Shown here: positions 60,797 to 64,000 of the stretch, in pieces
Layout: each line of letters opens with the position of its first letter
Position numbering within the stretch: position 1 is the stretch's first letter
From: Marinomonas algicola
Lineage (GTDB): Bacteria; Pseudomonadota; Gammaproteobacteria; Pseudomonadales; Marinomonadaceae
NCBI RefSeq assembly: GCF_014805825.1
Contig: NZ_CP061941.1
Location: 3,534,001-3,598,000, forward strand
Direction: 5' to 3'
Length of the DNA: 64,000 nt
Made by a program: the position numbers and the translations under genes
Notes under the pieces: model-generated
What the model saw: only the letters and a program-made list of their open reading frames with translations
Databases searched by the model: none
What the model was told of the DNA's origin: nothing

Positions 60797-62201
60797 TCGC
60801 AACCCAAGCTTCGGCATTTTATTAATTGATGATGAACCCCCCTTTTTACGTAGTTTAAGTATTGCATTAGAGCGTGGTGCCGGCTTTAACCATATTTATC
60901 GCTGCGAAGACAGTCGCGACGCCATGGAGATCATTGAACAAGAACCAATTGGTCTGGTCTTGTTGGATTTAACTATGCCACACCTTTCCGGAGAGGAATT
61001 GCTGCAGAAAATTGTCCAAGAGCACCCAGAAGTGGGTGTTATTATTGTCAGCGGATTAAATCAATTAGAAACTGCCGTCCAATGCATTCGCCTCGGTGCC
61101 TACGATTATTTTGTCAAAACAACAGAAGAAGATCGTTTAATTAAAGGCATTTGTCGCGCGGTACATATGCAGGAAATGCGACAAGAAAATCAGGAAATGC
61201 GCAAACGCTTTTTATCCGATACCTTGGAGCGACCAGACGTTTTTGCGAATATTATTACGCAAAATAAGGGCATGCGTTCCGTTTTCCAATATCTTGAATC
61301 CGTATCAAATAGCAGCCAACCCGTGTTAATTTGTGGTGAAAGCGGCGTTGGTAAAGAACAAATAGCTCAAGCTATTCATACATTAAGTAATCGTTCAGGT
61401 AATCTTATTAGTGTTAATGTGGCGGGCTTAGATGATAATGTCTTTGCCGATACGTTATTTGGTCACAGTAAAGGCGCCTTTACTGGTGCCGATAAAGCCA
61501 GATCTGGCATGATTGAACAAGCCACCAATGGCACACTATTTTTAGATGAGATTGGCGACCTCAGCCTTACGTCACAAGTCAAACTGTTAAGACTCTTGCA
61601 AGAAGGAGAATACTACCCTTTAGGCAGCGATCGCCCAAAACGAATACGCGCTCGCGTTATTGTGGCAACGCATCAAAATCTAGAAAAAAAACTTAAAACA
61701 GGCGAATTTCGAAAAGACCTCTATTACCGTTTACGTATCCACCAAGTTGAGATTCCTTCTCTACGACACCGAAAAGATGATATCCCTTTACTGCTTGAGT
61801 ATTTCTTAACGGAGGCTTCTGCTGAATTGGGAAAAAATAAACCCACCATTCCTAAGGAGCTCGTTCCCCTACTAGCCAACTATTCTTTTCCTGGAAACAT
61901 AAGAGAATTAAAAGCGCTGGCCTACGATGCCATAAGTCAACACCAATCGAAGATTTTGTCCATGGAGGTATTCCGTCGTGTTATCGACCCAAGTAAACAA
62001 ATTGACATTGCTGACGCCGATAAAACCACGTTGTTTAAAAGTGACCAACCACTTCCGACGTTGCAAGAAGTCGGCGATTTATTAATCGAAGCGGCGATGG
62101 ACAGAGCCCAAGGAAATCAATCTCTCGCTTCTCGTTTATTAGGTATATCTCAACCCGCTCTTAGCAAACGGCTAAAAAAGAAGCTAAACGAACCCCTATA
62201 A
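60786..62201 (+). CDS. sigma-54-dependent response regulator (NtrC/DctD type)
   Basis: A 471-aa activator. The receiver has Asp15-Asp16, phosphoacceptor Asp61 (LVLLDLTMPHLSG) and Lys in YFVKTT. The AAA+ domain has Walker A CGESGVGKEQIAQAIH, the sigma-54 contact loop GAFTGA, Walker B GTLFLDEIGDL and an arginine finger region (FRKDLYYRL). A Fis-type helix-turn-helix is at the end (QSLASRLLGISQPALSKRLKKK). It is encoded with the SBP-kinase. The sigma-54 promoter 164 bp downstream of its stop is the obvious target. Confidence 0.92.
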   Translation: MNANRNPSFGILLIDDEPPFLRSLSIALERGAGFNHIYRCEDSRDAMEIIEQEPIGLVLLDLTMPHLSGEELLQKIVQEHPEVGVIIVSGLNQLETAVQCIRLGAYDYFVKTTEEDRLIKGICRAVHMQEMRQENQEMRKRFLSDTLERPDVFANIITQNKGMRSVFQYLESVSNSSQPVLICGESGVGKEQIAQAIHTLSNRSGNLISVNVAGLDDNVFADTLFGHSKGAFTGADKARSGMIEQATNGTLFLDEIGDLSLTSQVKLLRLLQEGEYYPLGSDRPKRIRARVIVATHQNLEKKLKTGEFRKDLYYRLRIHQVEIPSLRHRKDDIPLLLEYFLTEASAELGKNKPTIPKELVPLLANYSFPGNIRELKALAYDAISQHQSKILSMEVFRRVIDPSKQIDIADADKTTLFKSDQPLPTLQEVGDLLIEAAMDRAQGNQSLASRLLGISQPALSKRLKKKLNEPL

Positions 62202-62215
62202 CTTTTGGCACGTCA

Positions 62216-62233
62216 TAACTATAGTAATAGTTA
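62216..62233. promoter_or_regulatory. candidate activator-binding site (UAS)
   Basis: TAACTAT-AGTA-ATAGTTA, perfect 7-bp arms, about 135 bp upstream of the sigma-54 -24 element, the usual distance for an NtrC-type enhancer. A half-site TAACTAC occurs again near 62251-62257. Confidence 0.45.
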
Positions 62234-62364
62234 CTTATCTTATTGAAAAATAACTACTTTAAATTAATTGCACACCATTTTCTATTCCTTTTGTTATACC
62301 CATTCAACCTCTTAAGAATAAAGTAAAACCTTATTATTCAATAACTTAAATCCAATAACAACTC

Positions 62365-62380
62365 TGGCACTACTATTGCT
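62365..62380 (+). promoter_or_regulatory. sigma-54 (-24/-12) promoter of the symporter
   Basis: TGGCAC (62365-62370), 5 bp, TTGCT (62376-62380): an exact match to the TGGCAC-N5-TTGCW consensus with GG and GC correctly spaced. Transcription should begin near 62391. A sigma-54 activator gene ends 164 bp upstream. Confidence 0.88.
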
Positions 62381-62432
62381 ATGTTAATACTCAACTTACG
62401 TACCAAAACAAGTAGTAGCGTACTGGAATGAA

Positions 62433-62475
62433 TTCAAAACGTACTGACAGGGGACACTCTGCAGTACGTTTTGAA
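62433..62475. repeat. 14-bp inverted repeat in the symporter leader
   Basis: TTCAAAACGTACTG (62433-62446) and CAGTACGTTTTGAA (62462-62475) are perfectly complementary with a 15-nt loop. GCGTACTG occurs a third time at 62418-62425 in direct orientation. It is downstream of the predicted start point, 115 nt before the ATG. No T-run follows, so it is not a simple terminator. Confidence 0.85.
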
Positions 62476-62589
62476 CCTCAGACATAGAGTTCAACATCAA
62501 AAACGTCAAGGTTAATGTCAGCCTATAACCTAGGTTTTCAGACAATCTTCAAAAAATAAAACTAAAAAATAGAAAAAAGGAAATCGTTC

Positions 62590-63834
62590 ATGACCAATGA
62601 AACAAAAACCAATTTTTGGAGTGGTCTCGCGCTCTGGAAAAAAATCTTAATCGGTATGGTACTCGGCGTCATTGTTGGCTCTATCATGGGGCCAAGCGCT
62701 GAAATACTAAAGCCGATTGGCACTCTTTTCATCAATGCCATTAAAATGCTCATCGTACCACTGGTGTTTTGCTCTCTAATTGTGGGCATAACCTCCATGA
62801 AAGATACCAGCAAAATGGGAAGAATTGGTCTGAAAGCCATTGTTTTGTATCTAGGGACAACCGCGGTGGCCATCACTATTGGATTGACGTTAGCCAATAT
62901 TTTTCTCCCTGGCGTAGGCTTAAACATGACGATAACGGACCCAAATGCCGTTGGTAAAGAAGCGCCGGCGTTAGTTCAAACCTTGCTAAACATGATCCCA
63001 AAAAACCCAATTAATGCTTTGGCTTCTGGTAATATTTTACAAATTATCATCTTTGCTTTGGGTCTAGGCATTGCACTCACACTATGTGGTGAAAAAGGCG
63101 AGCCAGCCATCAAGGTGTTTGAAAGTTTAGCTGAGGCCATGTACAAGCTAACTGAAATCGTTATGAAGCTTGCGCCTTACGGGGTATTCGGCTTAATGGC
63201 TTGGGTGGCTGGTAAGTACGGTATGGACATTCTATTACCTCTAATCAAAGTTATCACAGCGGTATATATTGGTTGTTTATTGCATGTATTGGTTTTCTAT
63301 ACTGGCATGATCAGCGTTATTGGCCGTTTAAATCCAATCATCTATCTAAAAGGTTTGATTAACCCCGCCGCGGTTGCATTCACAACGACAAGCAGCTCCG
63401 GCACATTACCGGCTACGATTAAGGCATCGCGCGAAGAGATGGGTGTCTCCAAAGGCATTTCCAGCTTTGTTTTGCCTCTTGGAGCAACCATCAATATGGA
63501 TGGTACGGCCTTGTATCAAGGAGTGTGTGCTTTGTTCATTGCTCAGGCATTCGGTATTGATTTAGAGTTCTCCGACTATATTGTCATTATCCTTACCTCA
63601 ACTCTTGCTTCTGTCGGTACAGCTGGCGTACCAGGAGCAGGATTAATTATGCTGTCTCTTGTTTTAACGACCGTAGGCTTGCCGCTAGAAGGTTTGGCTA
63701 TCGTGGCTGGTATTGACCGTATTTTAGATATGGCCCGAACCAGCGTGAACGTTTGCGGTGACTTGATGGTTACTGTACTGGTGGGTAAAAGTGAAAATGA
63801 ATTAGATGAGTCTATTTATAATAAAACAGCTTAA
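62590..63834 (+). CDS. dicarboxylate/amino acid:cation symporter (DAACS family)
   Basis: A 414-aa inner membrane symporter of the GltP/DctA/SstT family, with eight helices and two re-entrant hairpins. Signatures are AFTTTSSSGTLPATIKA (HP1), LPLGATINMDGTALYQG (helix 7, NMDGT), the HP2 stretch TSTLASVGTAGVPGAG and the helix 8 motif DRILDMARTSVNVCGDLM. Arg and Asp in helix 8 fit an acidic substrate such as glutamate, aspartate or a C4-dicarboxylate. Expression should need sigma-54 and the adjacent activator. A strong terminator follows. Confidence 0.9.
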   Translation: MTNETKTNFWSGLALWKKILIGMVLGVIVGSIMGPSAEILKPIGTLFINAIKMLIVPLVFCSLIVGITSMKDTSKMGRIGLKAIVLYLGTTAVAITIGLTLANIFLPGVGLNMTITDPNAVGKEAPALVQTLLNMIPKNPINALASGNILQIIIFALGLGIALTLCGEKGEPAIKVFESLAEAMYKLTEIVMKLAPYGVFGLMAWVAGKYGMDILLPLIKVITAVYIGCLLHVLVFYTGMISVIGRLNPIIYLKGLINPAAVAFTTTSSSGTLPATIKASREEMGVSKGISSFVLPLGATINMDGTALYQGVCALFIAQAFGIDLEFSDYIVIILTSTLASVGTAGVPGAGLIMLSLVLTTVGLPLEGLAIVAGIDRILDMARTSVNVCGDLMVTVLVGKSENELDESIYNKTA

Positions 63835-63865
63835 TAAATAGACTTTGACACTCTAACACGACCCC

Positions 63866-63899
63866 CCCCTATTGCTCAAAACGCAATAGGGGATTTTTT
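63866..63899 (+). terminator. intrinsic terminator of the symporter
   Basis: CCCCTATTGC (63866-63875), loop TCAAAAC, GCAATAGGGG (63883-63892), then A and six T. The left arm is the end of a run of eight C (63862-63869). Confidence 0.9.
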
Positions 63900-63999
63900 A
63901 ATTCATTAAGCTTATGGTACTCACCGCTAGCAGGGCACCCTTAACCAAATTGGTTCTCGCCTGTAAACAATAAGCTCGCTCCTCATTCTTGATTAAATC
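63898..63999 (-). CDS. possible C-terminal end of a gene entering from the right
   Basis: One minus-strand frame is open from the window edge to a TAA at 63900-63898 (33 codons, ending LLAVSTISLMN). I do not recognise it. An open stretch of this length arises by chance fairly often, so this is tentative; the position of the stop, just beyond the symporter terminator, would suit a convergent gene. Confidence 0.28.
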   Translation of the reverse strand, partial: DLIKNEERAYCLQARTNLVKGALLAVSTISLMN

Positions 64000-64000
64000 G

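Larger units (their letters stand above)
62202..62589. promoter_or_regulatory. 388-bp control region of the symporter
   Basis: No gene. In order: an inverted repeat TAACTAT/ATAGTTA (62216-62233), an AT-rich stretch, an exact sigma-54 promoter (62365-62380), then a leader of about 200 nt with a perfect 14-bp inverted repeat (62433-62475). AAAAAGGAAA precedes the symporter ATG. Confidence 0.75.

Noticed and set aside
62206..62222. Second TGGCAC as a sigma-54 promoter
   Set aside because: Five bases later the sequence is AACTA; there is no GC at -12.
63862..63869. Run of eight C as a phase-variable tract
   Set aside because: It lies in the terminator arm after the symporter stop, outside any reading frame.
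1..64000. CRISPR arrays, transposases, integrases, att sites, rRNA genes, toxin-antitoxin or defence genes
   Set aside because: I looked on both strands and found none; gene order is that of a conserved core chromosome.

Overview
The window is an ordinary chromosomal stretch of a marine gammaproteobacterium. Protein sequences and gene order fit the Oceanospirillales best, with Marinomonas as my guess; this rests on recognising families and synteny, not on a search. DNA is moderately AT-rich, coding density is high, and I see no insertion sequence, prophage, CRISPR array or rRNA operon. Most of the window is conserved housekeeping; the accessory and regulatory interest is concentrated in the last 18 kb.

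Layout. (1) 0.1-1.5 kb, minus strand: rpe-gph. (2) 1.5-11.5 kb: a DUF3530 gene and divergent djlA, then the envelope/metabolism operon lptD-surA-pdxA-rsmA-apaG-apaH-glpE-cca. (3) 11.6-18.3 kb: folB and tsaD (minus) face the macromolecular-synthesis operon rpsU-yqeY-dnaG-rpoD, with two good promoters before rpsU and a terminator between rpsU and yqeY. (4) 18.5-23.4 kb: a PIN-PhoH ATPase, then a glucose/Entner-Doudoroff cluster glk-zwf-eda preceded by a perfect HexR-type palindrome. (5) 23.4-27.1 kb: a GAF-GGDEF protein, two lipoproteins, a VF530 protein and an unknown small gene. (6) 27.2-42.3 kb, minus strand: rlmE-ftsH-folP-glmM-tpiA-secG-tRNA-Leu(GAG)-rimP-nusA-infB-rbfA-truB-rpsO-pnp, in the usual gammaproteobacterial order. 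(7) 42.4-45.8 kb: yhbY, an unknown 280-aa gene, erpA and prfC. (8) 46-54.4 kb: a chemoreceptor whose apparent start is followed by an in-frame amber codon, a RbsABC-type sugar ABC transporter and an NhaC-family antiporter, separated by long hairpin-rich intergenic regions. (9) 55-63.9 kb, plus strand: two neighbouring signalling systems built on periplasmic solute-binding domains, then a dicarboxylate/amino-acid:cation symporter.

How the last block works together. System A is an OmpR-type regulator, a free solute-binding protein (start overlapping the regulator stop) and a tripartite hybrid kinase, an arrangement reminiscent of TorR/TorT/TorS. System B is a kinase with the solute-binding domain fused to it and an overlapping sigma-54 activator (GAFTGA present). 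The symporter immediately downstream has an exact sigma-54 promoter (TGGCAC-N5-TTGCT, 62365-62380), so system B very likely senses a small solute and switches on its uptake. The transcript leader then carries a perfect 14-bp inverted repeat that I cannot explain.

I see no clearly new defence or mobile system. The best leads are the sigma-54/symporter circuit with its leader hairpin, the amber-interrupted chemoreceptor, the HexR operator, a 19-bp tandem repeat that runs into the end of eda, and the hairpin-rich gap before the sugar transporter.
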